Source: an uncultured Sphingobacteriaceae bacterium
GTDB taxonomy: Bacteria; Bacteroidota; Bacteroidia; Sphingobacteriales; Sphingobacteriaceae
Direction of reading: 5' to 3'
Assembly: GCA_946887045.1 (NCBI GenBank)
Contig: CAMPKC010000040.1
Coordinates: forward strand, 1-43,155
Length of the DNA: 43,155 bases
The position numbers and the translations under genes are program-made. Shown here one piece after another: positions 28,167 to 37,409 of the stretch (position 1 is the stretch's first letter; each line of letters opens with the position of its first letter). A model generated the notes under the pieces. That model saw only the letters and a list, made by a program, of their open reading frames with translations, was not told the DNA's origin and did no database searches.

Positions 28167-31100
28167 TTAATTAAATGATACATTTAAACCGAACAGGAAT
28201 GTTCTCGTTTTTGGATAAAAATTGTTGGTGTCTACACCCGGGGCCAAACCACCCTGGTTGATCTCGGGATCAATTCCTTTATACCCCGTGATTACAAACA
28301 AGTTGTTTGCTGTTGTATACAAACGCAGAGAGCGAACACCTGGAATAATAGCTTTTTTAAAGGTGTAACCTAAGGTTGCATTGTCTAAGCGCAGGTAGCT
28401 ACCATCCTCGATAAAACGACTTGAATATTTGTACGAATTGAAATCGTTTGTTGATTCATTCTCTACCTCAACCGGTATATTGGTGAACTGTGCCGTATTT
28501 GGACGGAACAGGTCGGCCCTGGTCACGTTCATAATCTTATTACCCAAAACTCCTCTCATAAAAACATTCAGATCAAAATTCTGGTACCTTAAGCTGTTGG
28601 TCCATCCAATTAAGGCCTTAGGTTGTGCATTGCCCAGCATATAATAGTCTGTTTTGTTAAGGAGTCCCTGAGTTTTGATGTTTCCTGCGGCATCATAATA
28701 CTGCGAAACACCGTTGGCATCTTTGCCTGCATATTTGAAAGTATAGAATGTTCCGATCGCTTGTCCCGGAGCTAGAATCTGTAGTGTTGCTCCGCTTTGT
28801 CCAGCGCCATCAGGTGTTACGATCATTCGGTTGTCGATGTTGAATTGACTGTCAGAAAGTGTGAGAATCTTGTTGACATTGCGTGCCAGGTTAACTCCGG
28901 TAGTCCAGTTAAAGTTGCCATTGGTTACAGGGCTGGCGTTGAGGGCCACTTCGATACCTTTGTTGCTCAGTTTGCCAACATTAGCGGTAAGCTGGCCCGA
29001 AGGATAAAGATTCTGATCTACGTCGAAACTAAGGATAAGGTCTGTCGTTTTTTTATTGTACCAGTCTACAGAACCGCTTAATTTTCCGTTAAATAAACCG
29101 AAATCTACACCAGCGTTGGTAGTTGCTGTTTTTTCCCAGCGTAGGTCTGGATTTTCATTTTGGATAGCACCATACGCGCCTTCTCTTGGGGAAGCATTGT
29201 AGTAAAACTGTCCGACTGCTCCATAAATTAACTTGGTAGTCAGCGGCGCAAAACCCAAAGAGTTTCCTGCAATTCCATAACTCCCACGTAATTTTAACGT
29301 GCTCATCAAGCGCTGATTTTGCATGAATTTTTCCTGGTCGATGTTCCAGGCCGCACCAATAGAAGGAAAGTAACCCCATTTTTCGTTTTCTCCGAATACG
29401 TTCGAACCATCCCGCCTTATTGAGCCTTGTAATAGATACTTATTTTTATAATTGTAATTTACCCTGGCAAAATCAGAAATCATCAATATTTCCTGGTACA
29501 TGTTTTCCGGGTTATAATTCACTCTAAAATCACTAACTGCATAAGGATTACCCAGACTCAGGTTATTGTAGCTAACTTCATTTATTGGGAAATTAGTTGA
29601 CGACGCCTGCACGCCATCATTGTTCAGCGACTGCTGGTAAGAATACCCAACAACAGCATTGATGTCGTGCTCGCCAAATTTTTTGTTCCAGGTCAAATAG
29701 GTTTCGATAATTTTATTTGTGTTTTGGTACGCATTTCTTAGTGCCACGCCATTTTGTCCAACCAGAGAAACAAATACCGGATTTGCCGGTGGATCAGGTG
29801 TATTCCTTACGTTGTTGTATCTGGAAGTATAGATGTTGTTGTAAAATGCACCGTACACGTTCTGATTGTTCTGATAAGAAGCAGATACATCAAAAGAAAA
29901 GCCCAATGGTAATTTCAGGTTAGCCGTAAAATTTCCCAGCAGGTTTTTTGATTTCAGGTTCTCGGCTGCATTCTCAAGCATCGACACTGGGTTATAGTAG
30001 CTGGTTTGAACCAGGTTGTCGAAGTAAGAACCATCAGGGTTTCTAACCGGTGCTGTCGGAAGATAGGTCAGCATTTGAGAAAGTACCGTGTTGCGATAAG
30101 GTACCAGGTCAGCATTACTAACGGAGTTGCTAAGGCTGAATCCGATCTTTAGTTTGTCGTTTAGCGCTTTCTGATCCACGCCTACACGACCGATGAAACG
30201 GTCCAGGCCACTTGTTTTAACAATGCCTTGTTGCTTAAAATAGTTAAGGCTGGCATGATAAGTGGTTTTCTCGGTACCTCCACTCAAAGAGAGATTATGG
30301 TTGTAAGACATTGCATTGCTGCGTTGCACTTCGTTCTGCCAATCGGTGTTTGCGCCCTTGTCATTAGCTGGTGTTAGTGCGGAATTATTTTTTGCAAGGA
30401 AGGCCTTCAACTGATCGGCATTCATCATCTCGTATTGATTGGATACATTTTCAACGCCAAAGTAATTACTATAGGAAAGTTGGCTTTGTCCTGCCTTACC
30501 TCTTTTGGTCGTCACCATAATTACCCCGTTGGCAGCCCTGTTTCCATAGATCGCTGCGGCAGCAGCATCTTTTAATACATCTATAGAGGCAATGTCGTCT
30601 GGTGCAAGGATCGAAATATCTGCTCCCGGAACACCATCTATAACGAATAGAGGTGACTGAGCTCCCTCACGTAAAGTCGAAGCACCACGCATTACAATGG
30701 CTGCTGCCCGGTTAGGGTCGCCACTCCGGCTAATGTTCAACCCCGGTACTTTACCCTGAAGCATCTGCCCCACATCACTAATGGCGCCTTTATTCAGATT
30801 TTCGCCTTTTACCGTAGATATTGAACTCGTTAAAGCTTTTCGTGTGCTCTGGCCATAACCCACTACCACCACATCTCCGAGGGTTGTACTGGATTCGGCA
30901 AGAACAATTTTATAACTGGTTCTGCTGGTTACGGCTACTTCTTTGGTAACGTAGCCAATTGAGCTAAGTACAAGTGTGCTGCCTTCTTTTGCGGCTATAC
31001 TAAATGAGCCGTCTACTCCGGTTATAACAGCTTTTTTGGTTCCCTTTACTGTAACTGTAATGCCAATCGCCGGTTGCTCTTTGTCATCCGTTACAATACC

Positions 31101-31208
31101 GGTAATAGTTCGTTCTGTTTGAGCTGTTGCGGTGTAAAAACACTGTGTGAGTAAAATAAGAAGTAAACACAGCCAAGTACACTTGATGCTTGTAATTCTT
31201 AATTCCAT
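28167..31208 (-). CDS. SusC-like TonB-dependent outer-membrane transporter
   Basis: TonB-linked porin of 1013 residues that imports oligosaccharides across the outer membrane. A signal peptide ends near TATAQ (about residue 30). A carboxypeptidase-regulatory-like domain (about 33-110), then the plug (about 115-235) with LQGKVPGLNISRSGDP, LFVIDGVPG and AAAAIYGNRAANGVIMVTTKRG, is followed by the beta-barrel, whose C-terminus ends in FLFGLNVSFN. There is no N-terminal STN domain, so no sigma/anti-sigma signalling is expected. This agrees with control by the nearby LacI protein. It lies 107 bases downstream of the MIOX gene on the same strand with no obvious terminator between them, so MIOX may lead the operon. 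Confidence 0.96.
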   Translation of the reverse strand: MELRITSIKCTWLCLLLILLTQCFYTATAQTERTITGIVTDDKEQPAIGITVTVKGTKKAVITGVDGSFSIAAKEGSTLVLSSIGYVTKEVAVTSRTSYKIVLAESSTTLGDVVVVGYGQSTRKALTSSISTVKGENLNKGAISDVGQMLQGKVPGLNISRSGDPNRAAAIVMRGASTLREGAQSPLFVIDGVPGADISILAPDDIASIDVLKDAAAAAIYGNRAANGVIMVTTKRGKAGQSQLSYSNYFGVENVSNQYEMMNADQLKAFLAKNNSALTPANDKGANTDWQNEVQRSNAMSYNHNLSLSGGTEKTTYHASLNYFKQQGIVKTSGLDRFIGRVGVDQKALNDKLKIGFSLSNSVSNADLVPYRNTVLSQMLTYLPTAPVRNPDGSYFDNLVQTSYYNPVSMLENAAENLKSKNLLGNFTANLKLPLGFSFDVSASYQNNQNVYGAFYNNIYTSRYNNVRNTPDPPANPVFVSLVGQNGVALRNAYQNTNKIIETYLTWNKKFGEHDINAVVGYSYQQSLNNDGVQASSTNFPINEVSYNNLSLGNPYAVSDFRVNYNPENMYQEILMISDFARVNYNYKNKYLLQGSIRRDGSNVFGENEKWGYFPSIGAAWNIDQEKFMQNQRLMSTLKLRGSYGIAGNSLGFAPLTTKLIYGAVGQFYYNASPREGAYGAIQNENPDLRWEKTATTNAGVDFGLFNGKLSGSVDWYNKKTTDLILSFDVDQNLYPSGQLTANVGKLSNKGIEVALNASPVTNGNFNWTTGVNLARNVNKILTLSDSQFNIDNRMIVTPDGAGQSGATLQILAPGQAIGTFYTFKYAGKDANGVSQYYDAAGNIKTQGLLNKTDYYMLGNAQPKALIGWTNSLRYQNFDLNVFMRGVLGNKIMNVTRADLFRPNTAQFTNIPVEVENESTNDFNSYKYSSRFIEDGSYLRLDNATLGYTFKKAIIPGVRSLRLYTTANNLFVITGYKGIDPEINQGGLAPGVDTNNFYPKTRTFLFGLNVSFN

Positions 31209-31315
31209 GATTCTTGTAAAGTTAGGTTCATACTGTTGTTAATTGTTTGTTGTTGGTTGTTTGCAAATGCGGCAATGAGGGTTCATATACCGCCGTATAA
31301 CGTTGGTTATTTATC

Positions 31316-32206
31316 TTAAAATTTTAAAGTGGCTGGCAAATATTTCGCAACCAGGTCTTCATAATATGGTTTTAGCTCCTCCCAGCTCTTTTGATCAGGA
31401 CTTTTAGAATACAAATCATACGGGTTAAAAAGTTGTACCCATTTAAACATCTCGTGGTCATGCTCATTCATCAGATGGTTATAAGCATTTTCCCGGTGCT
31501 GCGAATAAAATGAATGGTAGCGCAGCATATATAAACCAGGCTCAGGGATATAATCTTTCATCATATGATACACATATTCATCGTGTCCCCACGACATGTG
31601 CACATTATTTAAGCCGCAGTTTTCTGTATATATGCCTAGTTTATCCTGGTAAACTTTATTATTCCAGTCTGGATTTTCCTTAAAGAATTCCGGGTAAACA
31701 ATCTTGTCCGAATAGGCGCAGCCCACCGGGAAGGTATCGCCAACAACTGCCCATTGCGGCTCGCCGAACAAGCACAACACTTTGCCCATGTCGTGAATTA
31801 ATCCAACTAATACCATCCAGTCTGGGTGTCCGTCATTTCTGATGGCTTCTGATGTTTGAACCAGGTGTTGCATCTGATCTAAATCAGTGTCAGGATCCGA
31901 GTCGTCAACCAATTGATTCAAAAAATCGAAAGCGCTCCAAACGGGCATTTCCTTTTTGTCGAATTTTAAATATTCTTCCTTTTTTTGAATCACAAAATCA
32001 TAAGTCTGATACGTGTGATTCAAACGGTAAAATTCTTTAACGCTATCTTTTACCGTTTCTTCATAGTTCCTGAACTCTTCTTCTTTTTTGTCTTTATTAA
32101 TAGCCGATGGGTCGGGATAGCGTTGTAAAACATCTTTTTCCCATTCGTCAAGATTAGATAAAGGCACATTCTCCTTTCCAGGTACACTGTCATTAGTAGC
32201 ACTCAT
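31316..32206 (-). CDS. myo-Inositol oxygenase (MIOX)
   Basis: Non-haem di-iron oxygenase that converts myo-inositol plus O2 to D-glucuronate, in the cytoplasm. From the ATG at 32206 (a TTG at 32257 is less likely) the protein has 296 residues, close to animal and plant MIOX. All six expected iron ligands are present in order: His127 (DGHPDW), His138 and Asp139 (IHDMGK), His208 (WGHDEY), His231 (YHSFY) and Asp264 (NPYDLYSK). The product enters the UxuA pathway at the left end of the window. It is divergent from the second LacI gene with an operator between them, and is followed on the same strand by susC. MIOX at the head of a SusCD locus suggests that the imported glycan contains inositol. 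Confidence 0.95.
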   Translation of the reverse strand: MSATNDSVPGKENVPLSNLDEWEKDVLQRYPDPSAINKDKKEEEFRNYEETVKDSVKEFYRLNHTYQTYDFVIQKKEEYLKFDKKEMPVWSAFDFLNQLVDDSDPDTDLDQMQHLVQTSEAIRNDGHPDWMVLVGLIHDMGKVLCLFGEPQWAVVGDTFPVGCAYSDKIVYPEFFKENPDWNNKVYQDKLGIYTENCGLNNVHMSWGHDEYVYHMMKDYIPEPGLYMLRYHSFYSQHRENAYNHLMNEHDHEMFKWVQLFNPYDLYSKSPDQKSWEELKPYYEDLVAKYLPATLKF

Positions 32207-32295
32207 GAATACAATATTTTTAGTTGGTTGGGGCGGTTTATTAGGATTAAAGTTCAAACATTTAAATCATAGAATTTAGAAATCCTTCCAAAATA

Positions 32296-32317
32296 TTTAC
32301 TTAAACGATTAAGTAAA
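32296..32317. promoter_or_regulatory. LacI-family operator in the MIOX/lacI divergent promoter
   Basis: A 22-base inverted repeat with a single mismatched pair and a central CG; the core is ACTTAAACGATTAAGT. It lies 90 bases upstream of the MIOX ATG and 47 bases upstream of the LacI ATG. A second copy in reverse orientation, matching 20 of 22 bases, is at 33428-33449 before the GH92-GH28 genes. The duplicated, non-coding, palindromic nature makes it the likely binding site of the LacI protein encoded between the two copies. Confidence 0.85.
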
Positions 32318-32363
32318 ATCGTGATATTTGGCTATCTTAAGCCAATAAATAACGCACTTCAAT

Positions 32364-33374
32364 ATGCCTACAGTTACTATTAAAATGCTGGCTAAGGAAC
32401 TAAACCTTTCTACTGCTGCTATATCAAAAGCATTGCGGGATAGCCATGAAATTAGTAGTCATACCAAAGAACGGGTTCTTGCTTTAGCCAGGGAATGGAA
32501 CTATACCCCACACCCTTATGCCGGGAGCTTACGCCGAAAAAAAAGTAAAACCATTGCTGTTGTTATACCCGAAGTTGCGGATAGTTTTTTCTCGCTGGCG
32601 CTTAACGGAATCGAGGCAGTTGCACTGGAAAAGGGATATCATGCATTGATTTATCTGACTCATGAGAAGCTGGCACGTGAGCAGGCAATTTTAAAAGATT
32701 TAGAAGGCGGAAGAGTGGACGGCGTAATAATGTCGGTAACCTCCGAGACTGATTCTTACGAGCATATTTTGAACCTCAACAGCCAGGTACCGCTCATTTT
32801 TTTTGACAGGGTTTGTGAGCAGATTGACACAGCAAAAATCACTACCAATGATTATGAATCGGGATACGAAGCAACCAAACATTTAATCGAATGCGGGTGT
32901 AAAAATCTGGCTTTGCTTTCAATTTCTAATTCTCTTTCAATAAGTTCTAAAAGACTGGAAGGATATATGCAGGCCCTTTTGGATTATAATCTGGATGAAT
33001 CCTCTCAGGTTATCCAGTGCTCTAATAATGTAAGCGAAAATTCCAAATTATTGACAACAATAATGAGTAGTGCGAACAGACCTGATGGCATTGTGGCTAC
33101 TGTTGAAAAATTAACTACCGAAGTTTACCTTGTTTGTGAGGCATTAAAAATCAAGATTCCCGATGATCTCAAACTCGTGTGTTTCTCTAATCTCAGTACC
33201 GCAGCGATTCTAAACCCCTCACTTACCACCATTACGCAGCCAGCATTTGAGATGGGAAAGGCTGCAGCAACAATTTTATTTAAATCTCTTGAGCGAAAAC
33301 TTTACGATTTGGATGATGAAAGCCTTGTCATTCCCTCAACACTGGTGGTGCGAAATTCCACCTTGATTAAATAA
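32364..33374 (+). CDS. LacI-family transcriptional regulator (second)
   Basis: A 336-residue LacI/GalR protein. The helix-turn-helix (VTIKMLAKELNLSTAAISKA, about residues 4-23), the hinge near YAGSLRRKKS and the sugar-sensing domain (about 60-330) are all recognisable. It is flanked by two copies of a 22-base operator, one in its own promoter shared with MIOX and one before the downstream GH92 gene. It probably represses itself, MIOX (and perhaps the susC-to-GH2 operon behind it) and GH92-GH28. Its effector is unknown; inositol, a uronate or an oligosaccharide product would make sense. It is only distantly similar to the LacI protein at 2.1 kb, and the two operators differ. Confidence 0.93.
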   Translation: MPTVTIKMLAKELNLSTAAISKALRDSHEISSHTKERVLALAREWNYTPHPYAGSLRRKKSKTIAVVIPEVADSFFSLALNGIEAVALEKGYHALIYLTHEKLAREQAILKDLEGGRVDGVIMSVTSETDSYEHILNLNSQVPLIFFDRVCEQIDTAKITTNDYESGYEATKHLIECGCKNLALLSISNSLSISSKRLEGYMQALLDYNLDESSQVIQCSNNVSENSKLLTTIMSSANRPDGIVATVEKLTTEVYLVCEALKIKIPDDLKLVCFSNLSTAAILNPSLTTITQPAFEMGKAAATILFKSLERKLYDLDDESLVIPSTLVVRNSTLIK

Positions 33375-33427
33375 ACTTTCCAGAAGCATTAATCAGCGTA
33401 AGCTTCGATTTTCACATCTCAGAATAA

Positions 33428-33449
33428 TTTACGAAATCGTTTAAGTAAA
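33428..33449. promoter_or_regulatory. LacI-family operator upstream of GH92-GH28
   Basis: This matches the reverse complement of the 32296-32317 operator at 20 of 22 positions, and both differences are in one half-site (TTTACGAAATCG against TTTACTTAATCG). The central CG and the right half TTTAAGTAAA are intact. It lies about 54 bases after the LacI stop and upstream of the GH92 gene. The same regulator should therefore control the GH92-GH28 pair. Confidence 0.82.
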
Positions 33450-33657
33450 TAATTATGCCGGTTTTGACGGGATTTTAATTAAAAGTATTGAAATTCGAAC
33501 TTGCCACCATCTGTTTACCATGACAGAAAAGACTAACCAGTTTTTGGCAAAGAAAGCATTTAATTTACGTTACAACAGGTTGATGAATCTTTATTCGACC
33601 CTATTTAAACTTGTTTCATTAATGAGGAAAGATTACCAGCATTTATGCGGCACAATT

Positions 33658-35943
33658 ATGCGAGCTGAGCTAAGCTATCTGACCGTCTTTATATTCATGT
33701 CTTTCTGGGCTGTCGCTCAAAGCGAAAACAGAGTTCGATATGTGCAGCCACTATCAGGAACCGCAGCAAGTACAGTGGCTGCAACGTTGCTGCATTCGAG
33801 TGGTACAGAACATAATGCAAATACTATTCCTGCGGTTTGCTTGCCTTTTGGGATGACGCAATGGACTGCACAAACCCGTACCACTGAAATAAAATGTCAG
33901 CCACCTTACTTATATAAAGATAGTTTGTTAAGCGGCTTCCGCGGAACCCATTGGATCAGCGGTTCCTGTACTCAGGATTACGGAAGCTTTACTGTTATGC
34001 CCATCAGCGGCAAACTTAAAACAACAGTTGCGGAATATGCTGCCGCTTTCTCCCACAAAGATGAAGTGACCAGTCCGGCTTACTATAAAGTTAACTTGCC
34101 TTCCTATCGTATCACTACCGAAATTACCGCGACCCTGCGCTGCGCCATGATGCAATTTACTAGCGGTGTTACCGACAGTATATATTTATTAATAACTCCA
34201 AATAGCGATGAAGAGAAAGGATTTATTTCTGTCGATGCGGCTAAAGGCGAGGTTTATGGATATAATCCCGTGCACCGGATTTATCAGGGTTGGGGGCAGC
34301 CGGCAGGATTTAGCGGATATTTCGTTGTCAAAATAGAAAAGCAGCCGGGTAGCACGGGGGTTTACAGTGGTAAGCAAGTGCTATCAGGTAATTCTGTTGG
34401 TGATAAAAAAGACATTGGAGCTTACCTGGGATTTATGCTTAAACAGGGAGAGAAGCTACGCATAAGAATCGGTACTTCTTTTAGCAGTATAGAAGGGGCC
34501 CGCAAAAATTTAGCGGCTGAAATTTCTAACTGGGATTTTGAAGCTTTACAAGCTAAGAATCATTTAACATGGCAAAAAGCATTAAGTCAGGTCAAAGTGG
34601 GTGGTTCTGAAAAGAATAAGCGGATTTTTTATACTGCTATGTACCATTCCATGCAGCATCCCAGATTGTATAACGACGTTGATGGAAATTATCCGCAGTT
34701 CTCGGGAAATTATCAGCTAAAGCAGCTTAAAAAAGGTGATTACTACGATGATTTTTCGATGTGGGATATTTACAGGGCACAGCTGCCGCTGTTTGAAATT
34801 TTGAACCCTAAGCTGGTAAATAACTTTGTACAGTCGATGGTTTTAAAAGGCCAGCAAGGCGATTGGCTGCCCATTTTTCCATGCTGGAATAGTTTCACCG
34901 CGGCAATGATTGGCGATCATGGAACTGCTTTTATTGCATCGGCATTTACAAAAGGTATCCGTGATTACGACGTGAATGAAGCCTATCGCTTAATGCGAAA
35001 AAATGCTTTTGAAATCGCCGACAGTGCCTCATATCTCAACGGAAAGGGCCGCCGGGCAATGACATCTTATTTAAAATACGGATACATTCCCCTCGAAGAC
35101 AGTGTGAAAGAAGCTTATCATACAAAAGAACAGGTGAGCCGTACGCTCGAGTATACGTATGATGATTACGCACTTGCGATGGTGGCAAAGGCGCTGGGCA
35201 AAACCGACGATTATCAGTTGTTAAGTAAGCGGGCTTTAAACTATAAAAATACTTTCGATCCCTCCGTTGGCCTGAGCAGAGGAAGATTTGCTGATGGCAG
35301 TTTTTATCAGCCTTTCCTTCCGGATACCCGCGAATTTTACATCACCGAGGGCACTCCAAGACAATACACATTTTATGTTCCTCATGATGTACCCGGCGTC
35401 GCAGGCTTAATGGGAGGACGTAAAAAGTTAGAAAGCTCTCTTGATAGCCTTTTTTCAAAAAAGCAGTACTGGCACGGAAATGAACCCGGGCACCAGATTC
35501 CTTTTATGTATAATTACACCTCCTCACCCTGGAAAACTCAGAAAGAAGTGAGGAAAGTCCTGGCAGAGGAATATAGTGATGGTCCGGGCGGATTGAGTGG
35601 CAATGATGATGCCGGACAAATGAGCGCCTGGTATGTATTTGCATCGCTGGGCTTTTATCCCGTAGACCCTGTTTCAAACGAATATCTTTTGTGCTCGCCC
35701 CTGTTTGATAAAGCGACTATTCAATTACAAGGCGCAAAAAACTTCAGTTTGATAAGTCATAAGCAAACACCCGGGTCAGTTTATATCGCGTCAATAAAGC
35801 TAAACGGAAAGGTTTATCCTTACAATTACATTCGTTACGCAGATATAATGAAGGGCGGTACGCTTGAATTTTTTCTAAAAGATAAACCAGTGCTAAACTG
35901 GGCAAATAACCCGGAAAATCAGCCGAAAGGCTTTAATAAATAG
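33658..35943 (+). CDS. GH92 family alpha-mannosidase (second, divergent)
   Basis: GH92 protein of 761 residues from the ATG at 33658, where a signal peptide begins (LTVFIFMSFWAVAQ). An ATG at 33520 in the same frame adds 46 residues without an export signal and is less likely. The N-terminal sandwich domain begins YVQPLSGTAAST. The helical barrel carries the acid candidate Glu609 (GNEPGH) and the Asp650-Asp651 pair (SGNDDAGQMSAW). The region SGFRGTHWISG differs from the standard alpha-1,2-mannosidase pattern of the first GH92 (VYGFSQIHVSGTG), so linkage or aglycone preference is likely different. It stands behind a LacI operator and 2 bases before the GH28-like gene, with which it forms a tight two-gene operon. 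Confidence 0.9.
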   Translation: MRAELSYLTVFIFMSFWAVAQSENRVRYVQPLSGTAASTVAATLLHSSGTEHNANTIPAVCLPFGMTQWTAQTRTTEIKCQPPYLYKDSLLSGFRGTHWISGSCTQDYGSFTVMPISGKLKTTVAEYAAAFSHKDEVTSPAYYKVNLPSYRITTEITATLRCAMMQFTSGVTDSIYLLITPNSDEEKGFISVDAAKGEVYGYNPVHRIYQGWGQPAGFSGYFVVKIEKQPGSTGVYSGKQVLSGNSVGDKKDIGAYLGFMLKQGEKLRIRIGTSFSSIEGARKNLAAEISNWDFEALQAKNHLTWQKALSQVKVGGSEKNKRIFYTAMYHSMQHPRLYNDVDGNYPQFSGNYQLKQLKKGDYYDDFSMWDIYRAQLPLFEILNPKLVNNFVQSMVLKGQQGDWLPIFPCWNSFTAAMIGDHGTAFIASAFTKGIRDYDVNEAYRLMRKNAFEIADSASYLNGKGRRAMTSYLKYGYIPLEDSVKEAYHTKEQVSRTLEYTYDDYALAMVAKALGKTDDYQLLSKRALNYKNTFDPSVGLSRGRFADGSFYQPFLPDTREFYITEGTPRQYTFYVPHDVPGVAGLMGGRKKLESSLDSLFSKKQYWHGNEPGHQIPFMYNYTSSPWKTQKEVRKVLAEEYSDGPGGLSGNDDAGQMSAWYVFASLGFYPVDPVSNEYLLCSPLFDKATIQLQGAKNFSLISHKQTPGSVYIASIKLNGKVYPYNYIRYADIMKGGTLEFFLKDKPVLNWANNPENQPKGFNK

Positions 35944-35945
35944 AT

Positions 35946-37409
35946 ATGAGCTTAAAATACATTACTTCAATTATTCTTTCGGTAATCCTTTTAACTTCTT
36001 TTAAATCGGATAAAACAGATGCGAAGGTTTATGACATTCGCGAATACGGCGCCAAAGGCAACGGAAAAGATGATGATGCGGCTGCCATTCAAAAAGCGAT
36101 CGACGCATGTTCTCTGGCAGGTGGAGGGAGGGTAATTGTACCTTCTGGGAGCACCTTTTTAGCGGGCCCTTTTAAGTTGAAATCGTATGTGGACCTGCAT
36201 GTCGAAAATGGAGCTAAACTTTTAGCTAATCCCGACGAAAAAGTATATACAGAAAGCGCTTTTCGAGAGAACAAAGGCGAAGGAACAATTTGGATCGGCG
36301 GAAATAATGTTACCCAGATCAGTATTACAGGCAGCGGAATTATCGACGGGAACGGCATTTCTTTTATGGGTGCAGAGCTTGAAGATTCGTACGAATTAAA
36401 ACCTTTTAATATCATTGACCCACGACCACATTTATTGACCATTGTAGGAGGTGAAAATATCAGGATAAAGGATGTTACTTTTAAAAATTCCGCATATTGG
36501 ACTGTCCACCTGATTGGCTGTAACGATGTGACCATATCTGAAATTACACTTTTAAATAGCCTGAAAATCCGCAACAGCGATGGCATCGACCTTGATCACA
36601 GCAAAAATGTCCGCATCAGTAATTGTTATATCGAGTCGGGCGATGATTGCATCTGCTTTAAAAATCGCCGCGAATATGAAGAGTTTGGCGCCTGCGAAAA
36701 TATTACCGTTACAAATTGCACCATGACATCACGTTCATGCGCCATTAAAATTGGTTCAGAAAATATGGATACAATCAGAAATGTTCTTGTTAATAATTGC
36801 ATCATTCGAAAAAGTAATCGCGGGATAGGAATTCAAAACCGGGATGAAGGAGTAGTGAAGGATGTTATTTTTTCCAATATGATTGTGGAGGGAAATCTGT
36901 TCTCGGATGTTTGGTGGGGTAAAGCCGAACCGATTTACATTACAGCTTACCGCCGCGCAAAGGTGAATCATAAAGATGCTAACTGGCGTTTCCCAAAAGG
37001 CGCTACCGAGGGCAGGGTAGGTAAGGTGTCGGACATTACGTTCAGCAATATAAAATGCACCAGTGAAAACGGTATTTATGTAAGTGCTGAATCAGTAGAT
37101 AAAATATCAGGAATTTATTTTGATCAGGTGGATGTAACCATCAATAAAACCACAAAACTGCCCGGAAGTGTTTATGATCGCCGCCCGAGTCAGGTGGAGG
37201 GAATGGTTAAAGCAAATACTTCGGGTTTTTATTTAGATAAAGCGGAGCATATAAGCATTCGCAATAGCTCGGTTAATTGGGGCGAAAATCGTCCGGCTTA
37301 TTATGCCCATGTTATCGAAAGCCATGGAGTAAATGATTTAAAGATGTTCAATTTGCAGGGTGTTTCCGCTTCGCCGGGGAAGTATGCTCCGAAAAAAATT
37401 GTTAAGTAG
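35946..37409 (+). CDS. GH28-like beta-helix glycosidase with altered active site
   Basis: Exported 487-residue right-handed parallel beta-helix protein of GH28 (polygalacturonase clan). A signal segment (about 8-20) precedes VYDIREYGAKGNGKDDDAAAI, the usual family opening. Catalytic aspartates are preserved: Asp212 (NSDGIDL, normally NTD) and Asp233-Asp234 (SGDDCI). The GHG motif is replaced by SCA (Cys265 at the His position), and the substrate-binding RIK motif by GIQ (in GIGIQNR). It may therefore act on something other than ordinary homogalacturonan. It starts 2 bases after the GH92 stop under the same LacI operator as MIOX. An alpha-uronosyl link in a mannosylated or inositol-linked glycan is one possibility. 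Confidence 0.85.
   Translation: MSLKYITSIILSVILLTSFKSDKTDAKVYDIREYGAKGNGKDDDAAAIQKAIDACSLAGGGRVIVPSGSTFLAGPFKLKSYVDLHVENGAKLLANPDEKVYTESAFRENKGEGTIWIGGNNVTQISITGSGIIDGNGISFMGAELEDSYELKPFNIIDPRPHLLTIVGGENIRIKDVTFKNSAYWTVHLIGCNDVTISEITLLNSLKIRNSDGIDLDHSKNVRISNCYIESGDDCICFKNRREYEEFGACENITVTNCTMTSRSCAIKIGSENMDTIRNVLVNNCIIRKSNRGIGIQNRDEGVVKDVIFSNMIVEGNLFSDVWWGKAEPIYITAYRRAKVNHKDANWRFPKGATEGRVGKVSDITFSNIKCTSENGIYVSAESVDKISGIYFDQVDVTINKTTKLPGSVYDRRPSQVEGMVKANTSGFYLDKAEHISIRNSSVNWGENRPAYYAHVIESHGVNDLKMFNLQGVSASPGKYAPKKIVK

Noticed and set aside
33520..33657. N-terminal extension of the second GH92 from the upstream ATG
   Set aside because: The extra 46 residues are basic and polar and would bury the signal peptide; the ATG at 33658 starts directly before the export signal.
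36089..36586. A 165-codon open frame on the minus strand opposite the GH28-like gene
   Set aside because: It lies entirely antisense to a well-supported enzyme gene and resembles no protein I recognise; beta-helix genes often leave long opposite frames.
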